NCBI RefSeq assembly: GCF_040100845.1
Contig: NZ_JAZHSH010000001.1
Location: 1,674,001 to 1,738,000, forward strand
Source of the DNA: Chengkuizengella sp. SCS-71B
Lineage (GTDB): Bacteria; Bacillota; Bacilli; Paenibacillales; KCTC-33759
Reading direction: 5' to 3'
Length of the DNA stretch: 64,000 nucleotides
In this document: piece after piece, positions 36,876 through 45,697 of the stretch
How the letters are laid out: the number at the start of each line of letters is the position of its first letter
Numbering within the stretch: position 1 is the stretch's first letter
Translations under genes and position numbers: made by a program
Notes under the pieces: model-generated
The model's input: only the letters and a program-made list of their open reading frames with translations
Told to the model about the DNA's origin: nothing
Database searches by the model: none

Positions 36876-36912
36876 AAAAAGAAAACATCTAATCTGGATG
36901 TTTTCTTTTTGA
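36876..36912. terminator. Terminator between oxidoreductase remnant and quinone-oxidoreductase gene
   Basis: A perfect 14-bp stem AAAAAGAAAACATC / GATGTTTTCTTTTT with a 7-base loop. It is able to act on both convergent units. Confidence 0.85.
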
Positions 36913-36914
36913 GA

Positions 36915-37898
36915 TTAGGTTTTATTATTATGTTCCAAAGTTATAGCTACATTACCCCTTTTGTGACCTGTTTCGACATATCTGTGTGCCTCAGCAATTT
37001 GTTCTAAAGAGTAACGTCTATCAATGACTGATGTTATTTTCTCCGCCTCAATTAGCTCTTTGAGGAACAGCAGATCTTTCGTTTTTTCGCTTGATGGTCT
37101 CAAACCTGTGAACGCAATTTTTGCTTTTTTGTTGCCGATCTTTGAAGTCCATAACATTTGAAGGTTAATAGCTATGGAAGGGACGGTTGTAAGATAGATT
37201 CCTTGTTGTTTTAGTGAGTTTTTACAACGTGCAAATGAACTTTTCCCTACTGTGTCAAAAATAATATCATAGGTTTGACCGGTTTTGGTAAAATCCTCTT
37301 TCGTGTAATCAATAACCTGATCAGCCCCTAAAGATTTTACTAATTCTAAATTAGAGGTACTGCACACTCCGGTGACTTCCGCTCCGAAGTACTTGGCAAG
37401 CTGCACAGCAGAAGTACCTATTGATCCAGAAGCACCATTGATAAGGATCTTTTGACCACTTTGGATGTTTGCTGAATCTCTAAGAAATGGCAATGCTGTT
37501 AATGCCCCATCACAGACAGCAGCAGCTTCCCCATAGGTCATATTTTCAGGCTTCACTGACAGCGCACCATTTTCAGGAACACATGTATACTCAGCATAAG
37601 CACCAGACATGGTAGCTGCATATACTTGATCACCTTTATTGAATAATTTTACATCTTTACCTACGGATTCAATTTCACCGGCTAACAATCCCCCTGGTAT
37701 AGTCGCTTTGGGTTTTGTGAGTCCAGTAAAAATTCTTGCAGCAAATGGATCACCCTTTCTAAAAGCACAATCTACTGGTGATACTGTGATTTCATATACC
37801 TTTACTAGTACTTCATTGTCCTTGGGAATAGGTTTTTCAATCTCTTTTAATTCAAGAACATCTGGTGAACCATATTTCTGATATACGATTGCTTTCAT
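36915..37898 (-). CDS. Zinc-independent medium-chain NAD(P)H:quinone oxidoreductase-like protein
   Basis: 327 residues, MDR superfamily. GroES-like N-terminal domain ([20 protein letters not shown]), then the Rossmann NADPH-binding motif [19 protein letters not shown] and later [12 protein letters not shown]. It lacks the structural-zinc Cys cluster, so it is of the QOR/zeta-crystallin type rather than alcohol dehydrogenase. ATG 37898 follows AGGAGGCAACAT; the longer frame adds seven residues upstream of that RBS. Confidence 0.9.
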   Translation of the reverse strand: MKAIVYQKYGSPDVLELKEIEKPIPKDNEVLVKVYEITVSPVDCAFRKGDPFAARIFTGLTKPKATIPGGLLAGEIESVGKDVKLFNKGDQVYAATMSGAYAEYTCVPENGALSVKPENMTYGEAAAVCDGALTALPFLRDSANIQSGQKILINGASGSIGTSAVQLAKYFGAEVTGVCSTSNLELVKSLGADQVIDYTKEDFTKTGQTYDIIFDTVGKSSFARCKNSLKQQGIYLTTVPSIAINLQMLWTSKIGNKKAKIAFTGLRPSSEKTKDLLFLKELIEAEKITSVIDRRYSLEQIAEAHRYVETGHKRGNVAITLEHNNKT

Positions 37899-37960
37899 AT
37901 GTTGCCTCCTGTATTCCAAATTTTTTAAATAAAAATGATAGTTCTCTTAACTTTTATCTT

Positions 37961-38410
37961 CTAAAGAGAAAGAGAATACCCTCTCCGATATAGATAAATC
38001 TTTGAAATATCTGCTAAAATCGATGCTGCGAATCCAAAGGAAAAAAGTATGGGGAACATCATTAAAGGCGCAACATCAAAGACCAACGCCCCCATGGAGA
38101 GCCCAAAACCAGTTATAAATACATAGTGAGCAATCACTGTTGCTTTTAATTCAATTATTTTGTCTCGTTCATCAATAAACGAAGGTTCTCTTTCTTTAGC
38201 TGCGATGATATTTAATACAGTATTTCTGATGATACTGTTTACAATTCCAACAATAATTAAGAATATAAAAACGGCTCCATAAAAACTGAAGACATTTGTC
38301 TCATTTAAGCTTCCATCTTGGTACTTTTGAAATACATAAATACTACAGCCAGTAAAAATCAGTACGGTGGTAACTAAAGATACGATAGTGCTTTTTTCTT
38401 GATAGGACAT
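37961..38410 (-). CDS. Small membrane protein, four TM segments
   Basis: 149 residues with hydrophobic segments at about 9-27, 42-63, 92-113 and 115-137 and a charged middle loop (AAKEREPSFIDERDKIIELKA). The central DERD motif resembles DUF2178-type proteins that are often encoded beside a small XRE repressor; no such repressor is present here. RBS AAAGGAGGGGTGAA. Function unknown. Confidence 0.7.
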   Translation of the reverse strand: MSYQEKSTIVSLVTTVLIFTGCSIYVFQKYQDGSLNETNVFSFYGAVFIFLIIVGIVNSIIRNTVLNIIAAKEREPSFIDERDKIIELKATVIAHYVFITGFGLSMGALVFDVAPLMMFPILFSFGFAASILADISKIYLYRRGYSLSL

Positions 38411-38722
38411 TTCACCCCTCCTTTAGTCTGTTTATTTTTACTTTTTGTAAATTATTATATACAAATAGTAATATAAAACATTCTTTATGTCAAATATTTT
38501 TTACATATAATATTATAATGATTTCCAATATACATAAAATCGCTCAAAGCACTTGTCAAGAAAGCAATGATATACGATGCAAGACCTCCATAGTGAGGAT
38601 ATTGAAAGTTTACAATCCATACCGATAAAAAGGGAAATGAAGTTGCATGCGAGTTAATATCATCTTAATGATCTTGTTGAGAAAATGAAAAAAATATATA
38701 TTAAAACTAGTGGGAGGAGGAA
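38411..38722. other. Gene-free divergent region
   Basis: About 310 AT-rich bases between a membrane-protein gene and a divergent acetyltransferase gene. A small hairpin CCTCCATAGTGAGG lies near 38585. No ORF, repeat or recognisable promoter consensus. Confidence 0.3.
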
Positions 38723-39628
38723 ATGAAGATGATTTCGATAAAACGTTTATCAGATTGTTCTTTTCAAGATGCGGTAACTGCTTGGAATAAAGGATTTAAG
38801 GGGTATTACATAGATGCTCAAGTGACAATGGATTCTTTTTTAAACCGATTTGTATCAGAAGGGTTATCGACCGACTTATCGATTTTAGCATTTAAAAATG
38901 ATGAACCTATAGGACTTGTATTAAATGGTATTCGAGATATTGGTAGAATGAGAGTTGCTTGGAATGGTGGGACTTGTGTAGCACCTGAATTGAGGGGTGC
39001 AGGGATAGGTAAATTAATGATGACTGAAACATTCTCCATGTATAGAGAAAACGGGGTAGGTATCGCTACATTAGAAGCTATTAAGGACAATGAAAAGGCA
39101 ATCAAGTTGTATCAGAAACTAGGTTATGACATAAAAGATCAACTTTTGATATTTGGGAGTAGTGAGTCTTCTCAGCTTAAGCCATTCAACGGCGATTTTT
39201 CAGAATATGAAATTGTAAAGGTAAACCCTAGTGAAGTTCAGCATATTCCATTTTATAATAATAGGTTGCCATGGCAAACACAGTGGCAAAGTGTAAAATC
39301 AGGGGAAGGATTGCTCGTTATAGATAAATTAGGAAAAAGTATTGGGTACTCATTGTATAAACAGAATTATGATAACAACGGTTCTCATATTTCCACAATA
39401 CTCTATCAATGTGAAGTTTTACAAGATCGAAATGACAAGCAGGACATTGTTGCTTATTTATTGTCTCATTGTTTCTCTCCGTTAGATCAAAAATGTAAGC
39501 GAATGATCATGAATTTATCTCATACAAATCAAGTTGTCATCTCTTTACTGAATGAAAGTGGATTTGAAAAGACTATAGAGCAAGTATATATGGAAAAACT
39601 TTTTAAAAGACCCGGATTCTCCCCATAA
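38723..39628 (+). CDS. GNAT acetyltransferase, two-domain
   Basis: 301 residues. The N-terminal GNAT domain (~1-140) has the acetyl-CoA loop VAPELRGAGIGKLMM and the C-terminal-core segment NEKAIKLYQKLGYD. The C-terminal half (~165-295) looks like a second, degenerate GNAT-like fold ending in FEKTIEQVYMEK. Two ATGs (38723 and 38729) both lie after GGGAGGAGGAA; either is possible. The substrate is unknown. Confidence 0.87.
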   Translation: MKMISIKRLSDCSFQDAVTAWNKGFKGYYIDAQVTMDSFLNRFVSEGLSTDLSILAFKNDEPIGLVLNGIRDIGRMRVAWNGGTCVAPELRGAGIGKLMMTETFSMYRENGVGIATLEAIKDNEKAIKLYQKLGYDIKDQLLIFGSSESSQLKPFNGDFSEYEIVKVNPSEVQHIPFYNNRLPWQTQWQSVKSGEGLLVIDKLGKSIGYSLYKQNYDNNGSHISTILYQCEVLQDRNDKQDIVAYLLSHCFSPLDQKCKRMIMNLSHTNQVVISLLNESGFEKTIEQVYMEKLFKRPGFSP

Positions 39629-39730
39629 TCACCGTATTGTCCATTTTAAAAAATAACATGAAAATGGGGAATTACAGATTCATATTGTTAATGTTATGCT
39701 TATTTAATTAGTATATAGAGGTGAATGAAG

Positions 39731-40606
39731 ATGACAACACAAGTGTATATTTTAAGTGCTTTTACTCATAACTCAAATGGAGGTAATGAAGCAGGAGTAG
39801 TTCTAGATACTGATCAACTTGAAGAGCGTGAGATGGAATTGATTGCTAGGAAATTAGGGTTCTCAGAAACAGCATTTATTTTTTCTTCGACTTCTACAGA
39901 TTTTAAAATTAGATATTTTACTCCAAAAGAGGAAGTAGATATTTGTGGTCACGCAACGGTCGCTGCTTTTTCATTAATGAAACAAAAAGGGTTAATTGAT
40001 GCTGGAAATTTTAAGATAAAAACGAAAGCAGGCATTTTAAATGTAGAAGTGTATCCAGATGGAAAAGTGTTTTTAGAACAAAATAAACCTTCTTTTTTAA
40101 ATGTATTATCAGCCCAAGAGATTACAAATTCACTTTGTATAAAGAAAGAAGACCTCATTCCACATCTTCCTATTCAAATTGTTTCTACAGGTCTAAAAGA
40201 TATTATAGTTCCTGTAAATAATCTTCAAGTTTTACAAGAAATGAAACCTAATATGGACGAGATAACTAATATAAGTGAAAAGTATGGTGTAACTGGATTT
40301 CATGTTTTTACATTAGAGACAATTCATATTTTGTCAACGGCGCATAGTAGAAATTTTGCACCTTTATACAATATTCCAGAAGAAAGTGCAACAGGTACTT
40401 CAAATGCTGCATTAGTTTGTTATTTAACTAAATATAACAGATTGATGGGAAGGCAAGATAAACAAACATTTTCTATGGAACAAGGTTATACGATGCAAAA
40501 ACCATCAGAAATCATAATACATATTTCTAATCTACAGGGTGAGATCAGCTCAGTGAAAATAGGAGGCTATGGCTCTGACTTTAAAATGGAATTATTGGAA
40601 TTATAG
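39731..40606 (+). CDS. PhzF family isomerase/epimerase-like protein
   Basis: 291 residues with the PhzF fold, two similar halves. It has the usual NxxGGNEAGVVLD start, KLGFSETAFIF (general-base Glu), IRYFTPKEEVDICGHATVA and, in the second half, EESATGTSNAAL. Family members are isomerases acting on small metabolites; this neighbourhood gives no phenazine genes, so the substrate is unknown. ATG 39731 lies 7 bases after GAGGTG; the in-frame ATG at 39725 is too close to the RBS. Confidence 0.9.
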   Translation: MTTQVYILSAFTHNSNGGNEAGVVLDTDQLEEREMELIARKLGFSETAFIFSSTSTDFKIRYFTPKEEVDICGHATVAAFSLMKQKGLIDAGNFKIKTKAGILNVEVYPDGKVFLEQNKPSFLNVLSAQEITNSLCIKKEDLIPHLPIQIVSTGLKDIIVPVNNLQVLQEMKPNMDEITNISEKYGVTGFHVFTLETIHILSTAHSRNFAPLYNIPEESATGTSNAALVCYLTKYNRLMGRQDKQTFSMEQGYTMQKPSEIIIHISNLQGEISSVKIGGYGSDFKMELLEL

Positions 40607-40892
40607 GCGTAGTCTCCTATTAAAGCAACCTTGAGAAATAAAGGATTGTGACTACGCATCAATAACTTTAATTTCATTGTATATCCTGTTTAATCACAAG
40701 TAAAACTAATGTTTTTAATTCATTAAATGAGAAAAACTAATGCATTCTCTTCATGAAGTGATTGCTACTTGATGAAAAAGGTCTTTTAATTTTGTCTGGA
40801 AAATTAAGAATTCTAAAATTAAATAGTAGAAAAGTTAATGCAATCTTCTTTTCGTTATTGTATAATGAGAACATACGTTTTGTTTAGTGATT
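40607..40892. other. Gene-free stretch after the PhzF gene
   Basis: An imperfectly nested stem GCGTAGTC (40607-40614) / GACTACGC (40652-40659) follows the PhzF stop; without a U-run it is an unlikely terminator. The rest is AT-rich with no ORF. Confidence 0.35.
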
Positions 40893-40929
40893 ACATAAAA
40901 ACCATCCTAAGGAAGTATTAAGATGGTTT
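40893..40929 (-). terminator. Terminator of the thioredoxin remnant
   Basis: On the minus strand AAACCATC (arm 40922-40929) pairs with GATGGTTT (arm 40899-40906), followed by a TTTTATG tail. Confidence 0.65.
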
Positions 40930-40937
40930 ACAATTCG

Positions 40938-41087
40938 TTATATCGATGAGTGTTTATCAATGAGAGTTGTGTATACACTTTTTGGCCTTAATCCAACTAA
41001 TTTTTCCACTGGTTCACCATCTTTAAATAGGACAACAGTAGGCATAGACATCACTCCAAATTCAGCAGAAATAGACGGGGAATCACT
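40938..41087 (-). pseudogene. 3' fragment of a thioredoxin gene
   Basis: 49 codons on the minus strand encode the C-terminal half of thioredoxin: PSISAEFGVMSMPTVVLFKD, then GEPVEKLVGLRPK and a TAA at 40938-40940. The cis-Pro (MPT) and the EFGV strand are clear. The N-terminal half with the WCGPC active site is missing, and a stop lies just before the homology. It joins directly onto the 3' end of the merR-type gene in another frame, so it looks like a deletion product. Confidence 0.8.
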
Positions 41088-41428
41088 AAATTAAATGATC
41101 GTATTCGTTCTTCTAAATTTGATTTAATATTTGTTAATATTTTGATTTGATTATCTATTTCTTCAAGTTTTTCTTTGTAAATTGGAAGTACTTCTTTACA
41201 AAATGTCTCTTTATTTTTCAAAACACAATGTAAAAAATTTGAGATTTGTTCTGTGGATAAACCGAGACTTAAATAGAACTGAATCGTTTTGACTTCGTCA
41301 ACAGTAAACGTGTGATATTCTCGATAACCATTATCTAATCTAGTGGGTGTAATGAGCCCTTTTTGTTCATAATAACGTAATGATCGAATACTTACCCCAG
41401 TTAATTTAGATAATTCACCAATCTTCAT
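41051..41428 (-). CDS. MerR family transcriptional regulator, C-terminus altered by a deletion junction
   Basis: 125 residues. The MerR winged helix (1-70: MKIGELSKLTGVSIRSLRYY, then EQKGLITPTRLDNGYREY) is followed by a dimerisation coiled coil (~78-112). The last 12 residues (LVIPRLFLLNLE) are encoded in an alternative frame of the thioredoxin fragment. The native C-terminus has therefore been lost, though the DNA-binding and coiled-coil parts are complete and it may still work. No cysteine effector cluster of metal sensors is seen. It is divergent from the phosphotransferase gene. Confidence 0.85.
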   Translation of the reverse strand: MKIGELSKLTGVSIRSLRYYEQKGLITPTRLDNGYREYHTFTVDEVKTIQFYLSLGLSTEQISNFLHCVLKNKETFCKEVLPIYKEKLEEIDNQIKILTNIKSNLEERIRSFNLVIPRLFLLNLE

Positions 41429-41463
41429 TTTGTCAAATCAACTCCCCTTACCGTTGTAAAAAT

Positions 41464-41495
41464 ATTATAAACTATAACATTAATGTAAGGGTCAA
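41464..41495 (-). promoter_or_regulatory. MerR-type promoter with 20-bp spacer and operator dyad
   Basis: On the minus strand TTGACC (-35, 41490-41495) and TATAAT (-10, 41464-41469) are separated by 20 bases. That is the over-long spacing that MerR proteins correct by DNA distortion. The spacer contains the palindrome ACATTAATGT. It points towards the merR-type gene, so autoregulation is likely. Confidence 0.65.
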
Positions 41496-41550
41496 TATAT
41501 ATTTATAAATATTATTTTACCAATATTTAATCTTTTAGGAGCTGATAGAA

Positions 41551-42540
41551 TTGAAAGAGAATTGGGAACGTTCATATGAACTTATTTCATTAAATGAAAA
41601 TGAAGTAACAGAAATGATTAAACCATTTTTAAATGGAAAAGTAATAAAAGAAGTAGAAACATTAAGTGGCGGATTAAACAATTCAAATCTAAAAATCACA
41701 ACCAATTTGAATGAAACTTATGTATTACGTTTGTATGCTCGTGTCGATCTAAAAGCAAAAGTGGAAAAAAAGATTTATGAACGTTTAGCAGATGAACTTC
41801 CTGTTCCAAAAGTATTATATGCAGATTTTTCATGTGAGAAATATCAAACTCCATTTATGATCATCAATTGGATTCAAGGCATTCAATTAAAGGAATTAAT
41901 GGTTAACTATGGAAGTGCAAATTCAATTGAGAAAATTGGAAGAGAAATAGGGAAATACTTAGCGAAGTTGCATAGTTACCAGTTTGAAAAAGGTGGTTTT
42001 TTTGATGAAAATTTAAATATAAGTGAGATGTTTGAAATCAATTCAGAGTCCTTTTTGAAATTTATTAATGAAAGTACCATTGAAGGTAATGCAAAAAAGT
42101 GGTTGGGTGATAAATTTACTAATGATATTTGGAACTTTGCAAATGAATTTTCATATTTAATGGATAATATTGGACATCAAACTTCATTAATTCATTCTGA
42201 TTTTAATCCTTTAAATATACTGGTAGATATGAATCAAGAAGTATCAAATATATCAGCCATATTAGATTGGGAATATTCTTTTAGTGGCACGCCTTTAGTA
42301 GATGTAGGGAATATGTTGCGATATGAAAATACCTCTAGTTTGTTTTCGAATTCTTTTATATTAGCATATAAAGAGAGTGGAGGTGTATTACCTGACGATT
42401 GGTTAAGAAAGGCTAAACTATTAGAACTCATTGGATTAAGCGATTTGTTAAATAAAAAAGAGTGCAATCCCAATAGAATTAAAGATATAAAACGTTTAAT
42501 TCAATCAACGATGAATCAGTGGAATAGCTATACATATTAA
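41551..42540 (+). CDS. Aminoglycoside phosphotransferase / choline-kinase-like family protein
   Basis: 329 residues with the APH fold. Catalytic loop LIHSDFNPLNILVD (H-x-D-x4-N) and metal-binding Asp in AILDWEYS. The N-terminal nucleotide-binding part has VETLSGGLNNSNLKI. Such proteins phosphorylate aminoglycosides, macrolides, choline or other small alcohols; resistance cannot be claimed. Start TTG after TTAGGAGCTGATAGAA. It is divergent from the MerR-type regulator, which may control it. Confidence 0.87.
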   Translation: MKENWERSYELISLNENEVTEMIKPFLNGKVIKEVETLSGGLNNSNLKITTNLNETYVLRLYARVDLKAKVEKKIYERLADELPVPKVLYADFSCEKYQTPFMIINWIQGIQLKELMVNYGSANSIEKIGREIGKYLAKLHSYQFEKGGFFDENLNISEMFEINSESFLKFINESTIEGNAKKWLGDKFTNDIWNFANEFSYLMDNIGHQTSLIHSDFNPLNILVDMNQEVSNISAILDWEYSFSGTPLVDVGNMLRYENTSSLFSNSFILAYKESGGVLPDDWLRKAKLLELIGLSDLLNKKECNPNRIKDIKRLIQSTMNQWNSYTY

Positions 42541-42546
42541 TCTCTT

Positions 42547-42583
42547 GAGTTTAGGAATTAACCGTTCCTTGCTCTTTTTTTGC
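42547..42583 (+). terminator. Probable terminator after the phosphotransferase gene
   Basis: A discontinuous stem GAG..GGAA / TTCC..CTC followed by seven T residues, just past the stop codon. Confidence 0.5.
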
Positions 42584-42657
42584 CCGACATTTTACTGACA
42601 CAATTGATGTTTAATATATAGGAGTAAGATACATAAATATAAAGGAGGAAAAAAGGA

Positions 42658-43362
42658 ATGAATAAGAAAGTATTATCGGCAGCACTCGCAGGTTCTTTAT
42701 TATTAAGTGCTGTTGGAACAGGAAGTGTTTTTGCATCAGAAAAAAATGATCACAAAAAACCTCGTTTTATGGATCGTGAACAATTTGAACAAACATGGTC
42801 GCAATTATCAGATGAAGAAAAGGAACAAAGGTTACTACAAAAAGCAGCAAATTTAAATTTGGACATTGAAGATTTAGAACTAAGTGAAGTCATTGAGCTG
42901 CTTCGGGAAACAAGAGAAACTAGAATCATAGAAAAAGCAGAAATTTATGGGATAGATACAGCTGACAAAAGCATTGATGAAATAAAAGCTGAACTGTTGG
43001 AAGCTGTTCAAGATTCACATGAAACGCTAACTATGGAAAAGGCAGAGGAATTAGGAATTGAAACGGATGGTAAATCAATAGAAGAGATCAGAGAGGAAAT
43101 TAAAGAGATTATCCAAAGCAATATTGAAGCAAAAATTTATGAAATTGCAGCTAACATGAATATTGATACTGAAGGCAAAACATTAGATGAAATTAGAGCA
43201 GAAATAGGAGAAATACGCACCCAAAAAGTACTGGATAAAGCAGCAAAATTAGGGATTGACACAAGTGGTTATGATTTAGAGGATCATGATAGTATTAAAC
43301 TAATAAAAGAAGAAATTAAAGAGATATATAAGGACAAATATGGAGATATGGTAAACAGATAA
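42658..43362 (+). CDS. Secreted helical-repeat protein
   Basis: 234 residues. A signal peptide (1-~27, ending VFASE) is followed by about five ~33-residue helical repeats with the pattern (E/D)KA..LGI(D/E)T.GKS(I/L)(D/E)EI(R/K)AEI.E, e.g. IEKAEIYGIDTADKSIDEIK and MEKAEELGIETDGKSIEEIR. Highly charged, no Cys. RBS AAAGGAGGAAAAAGG. It sits immediately before a two-component system but is separated by a terminator. A sensor-accessory or stress role is possible; I know of no named family. Confidence 0.75.
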   Translation: MNKKVLSAALAGSLLLSAVGTGSVFASEKNDHKKPRFMDREQFEQTWSQLSDEEKEQRLLQKAANLNLDIEDLELSEVIELLRETRETRIIEKAEIYGIDTADKSIDEIKAELLEAVQDSHETLTMEKAEELGIETDGKSIEEIREEIKEIIQSNIEAKIYEIAANMNIDTEGKTLDEIRAEIGEIRTQKVLDKAAKLGIDTSGYDLEDHDSIKLIKEEIKEIYKDKYGDMVNR

Positions 43363-43382
43363 ATTAAATTGTATGTTAAGTG

Positions 43383-43428
43383 ATAGAAGGGGGAGGACAT
43401 TTCCAAGCCCTTCTATTACTTTATTTGC
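43383..43428 (+). terminator. Terminator after the helical-repeat gene
   Basis: Stem ATAGAAGGG (43383-43391) / CCCTTCTAT (43408-43416), then TACTTTATTT. Confidence 0.7.
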
Positions 43429-43513
43429 TTTGTTACCATTTATTTTCTGTAACTTTCTTTTTAATCTTCATATTGTTACGATAATAAATAATGAATAATT
43501 AATGAGGTATATA

Positions 43514-44197
43514 ATGAAAACGATTCTAGTTGTAGAAGATGAAATTGCTATTTCTCGTGTACTGACGGTTTATATTCGTAAAGCAAATTATCAAGTTGAA
43601 CTTGCATACGATGCAATGGAAGCAATAGAACAATTTGAAAAAGTCAAACCTGATTTAGTTTTATTAGATGTGATGCTCCCAAATGGAAGCGGATGGGATA
43701 TTTTAAGAAAAATTAGAACAAATAGTACTTGTCCTGTTATCATGTTAACTGCATTAGGTCAAATTGAAAATCGATTATCAGGCTTAGATCAGGGTGCAGA
43801 TGATTATATCGTAAAACCTTTTGATCCTGATGAAGTGATTGCAAGAATCAAAGCTGTGCTTAGAAGACCTAATAAAATAATGGAATCGGGAGAGGAATTT
43901 CGTTTTGGAAGTTTAGTTGTTGATTTAGAAGCTCATTCCGTAACATTACATAATGATTATATTGAAATGAATCCAAGAGACTTATCTTTACTTATTTTTT
44001 TTGTACAGCATCCAAACCAGACCTTTTCAAGGGAACAATTACTTGATCTAGTATGGGGAATGGATTATGATGGCAGTGATAGAGCTGTGGATCTTTCTAT
44101 AAAACGAATACGAAAGTCTCTTATAGATTGGCCTGCAACTGAAGGAGAAATTAAAACATTAAGAGGAGTGGGGTATCAATTTAGTGTCAAAGAATAG
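43514..44197 (+). CDS. OmpR/PhoB family response regulator
   Basis: 227 residues. Receiver domain: acidic pocket Glu8-Asp9, phospho-acceptor Asp52 (LVLLDVMLPNG), Thr in MLTAL and Lys in YIVKPF. The C-terminal winged helix (~130-225) ends in RGVGYQF. ATG 43514 follows GAGGT; the longer frame adds four residues without an RBS. It overlaps the histidine kinase gene by 14 bases, so they are a coupled pair. Confidence 0.93.
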   Translation: MKTILVVEDEIAISRVLTVYIRKANYQVELAYDAMEAIEQFEKVKPDLVLLDVMLPNGSGWDILRKIRTNSTCPVIMLTALGQIENRLSGLDQGADDYIVKPFDPDEVIARIKAVLRRPNKIMESGEEFRFGSLVVDLEAHSVTLHNDYIEMNPRDLSLLIFFVQHPNQTFSREQLLDLVWGMDYDGSDRAVDLSIKRIRKSLIDWPATEGEIKTLRGVGYQFSVKE

Positions 44198-45623
44198 TGA
44201 GAGAAAACTAATCCCTTTATTGAAATATTGGACCATCCGCTATTTCCTTATTTTGGTTTTAATTCTTGTTATGGTCGCGTTCTTTTTAGGCTATTGGATT
44301 AAGTATTCTACGATACAAAATGAATTGAAACTCAAGGAGAGAGATGCTATAAATATTTCAAGTAGCCTTTCAGTAAATGAAGAGTTGATTTTGAATAATC
44401 CAAGGACTCTCTCCCATTTTATGGAGAAGCTCAAACGTTCAAACTCAATAAATAATGTAGGTTTTCTTCAAATTTATCACTCATCTGGGAAGTTATTATA
44501 TCAAACAGGAAGTATGATCAAAGGGCTAAAAGGTTCTAGAGTACGTGTAATGAACTTCAAGGAAGTAGAGAAACAAACGACTGAAAAAATACAGTTAAAA
44601 CTTTTTACAGGGGACTTATATCATATTGTGACCCCCATCATTAGCGGAGAACAAATTACTGGTTATGTAAGTATGATTATTCCTGAAAATAGCCTTTTAG
44701 GAGATAAATCAAATTTTCAATTTAGTGTTCTTATTATCAGTTTTATTAGTTTAAGTGTGACTGGCTGGATTATTATTTATTGGTTATTAAAAAAACTAAC
44801 AAATCCAATTCGTTTGATTGCAGATGCTGCAGTACAAATTCGAGAAGGAAACTATGAAATTCAGTTAAACAAAAACTTTAAAGAAAAAGAATTAAATGAA
44901 CTTAATCAGTCCTTTGAAGATATGGCAGCTCGTTTAAAGAACCTTGAAACATTAAGAACAGAATTACTAGCGGGAGTAACGCACGAAATTAAAACACCTG
45001 TGACCTCTATTTCAGGTTTAGTTCAAGCTGTTAAAGATAAGGTAGTTACCAAGGAAGAGGAAGAAGAATTTCTTCATCTAGCCCTGCAAGAATCCAATCG
45101 ACTTCAATTAATGGTAGAGGACTTATTAGATTTTAATTCTTATGCGGCGGGTGTCATTCACTTAGATATTCAAAAAGTGAATTTGAGTTCAGTTGTTCAA
45201 GCTGTTGCAAAGCAGTGGAAAGTGATGGATGAAAAGGTTTCAATGACTTTATCTTTACCTGAACAAGATATTTTTGCTGTGGGCGATCCATTAAGAATCA
45301 AACAGGTACTTTTTAACTTATTGAAAAACAGTCAGGCTGCCATGAAGGAAGAAAAGAAGGTTGTTTTAAAAGTTTATCCATACGATATCCAATTTGTTGC
45401 CATAGATGTTACAGACTCAGGATCAGGCATTCCAATTGAAGAACAAGCTAATATTTTTGAAAGATTTTTTAGAGGTTCTGAGAAAAAAGATACGGTTCGG
45501 GGTTTGGGGTTAGGTTTATCTTTAAGTAAAATATTAGCGAACGCACAACAAGGGGACCTGATTTTAAAAGAATCTTCAAAAAAAGGTACGACGTTAACAT
45601 TGCTGCTGCCAAAAACAGCTTAA
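44184..45623 (+). CDS. Sensor histidine kinase (HAMP, HisKA, HATPase_c)
   Basis: 479 residues. Two membrane helices (~16-38 and ~181-203) enclose an extracytoplasmic sensor region, then come HAMP (~205-258), HisKA with phospho-acceptor His267 (AGVTHEIKTPV) and an ATPase domain with N-box LFNLLKNSQAA, G1 DSGSGIP and G2 GLGLGLSL. Start GTG inside the regulator gene. The signal is unknown; the secreted repeat protein just upstream and the msrA/YbjQ genes downstream are the only local hints. Confidence 0.93.
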   Translation: MSKNSERKLIPLLKYWTIRYFLILVLILVMVAFFLGYWIKYSTIQNELKLKERDAINISSSLSVNEELILNNPRTLSHFMEKLKRSNSINNVGFLQIYHSSGKLLYQTGSMIKGLKGSRVRVMNFKEVEKQTTEKIQLKLFTGDLYHIVTPIISGEQITGYVSMIIPENSLLGDKSNFQFSVLIISFISLSVTGWIIIYWLLKKLTNPIRLIADAAVQIREGNYEIQLNKNFKEKELNELNQSFEDMAARLKNLETLRTELLAGVTHEIKTPVTSISGLVQAVKDKVVTKEEEEEFLHLALQESNRLQLMVEDLLDFNSYAAGVIHLDIQKVNLSSVVQAVAKQWKVMDEKVSMTLSLPEQDIFAVGDPLRIKQVLFNLLKNSQAAMKEEKKVVLKVYPYDIQFVAIDVTDSGSGIPIEEQANIFERFFRGSEKKDTVRGLGLGLSLSKILANAQQGDLILKESSKKGTTLTLLLPKTA

Positions 45624-45624
45624 G

Positions 45625-45664
45625 GGTCTGATTAGATTTCATTAAAATTCTAGTCAGACCTTTA
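45625..45664. terminator. Terminator after the histidine kinase gene
   Basis: A 12-bp stem GGTCTGATTAGA / TCTAGTCAGACC with one G-U pair, then TTTAA. It lies between convergent genes. Confidence 0.7.
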
Positions 45665-45697
45665 AGGGCCCTATTTTCTAAAGGTATAACAAACTTT

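Noticed and set aside
39731..40606. Phenazine biosynthesis locus
   Set aside because: A single PhzF-family gene without other phz genes; such stand-alone members are widespread.
41551..42540. Aminoglycoside-resistance gene
   Set aside because: Only the APH fold is supported; this family includes many metabolic kinases, and nothing in the sequence indicates antibiotic specificity.
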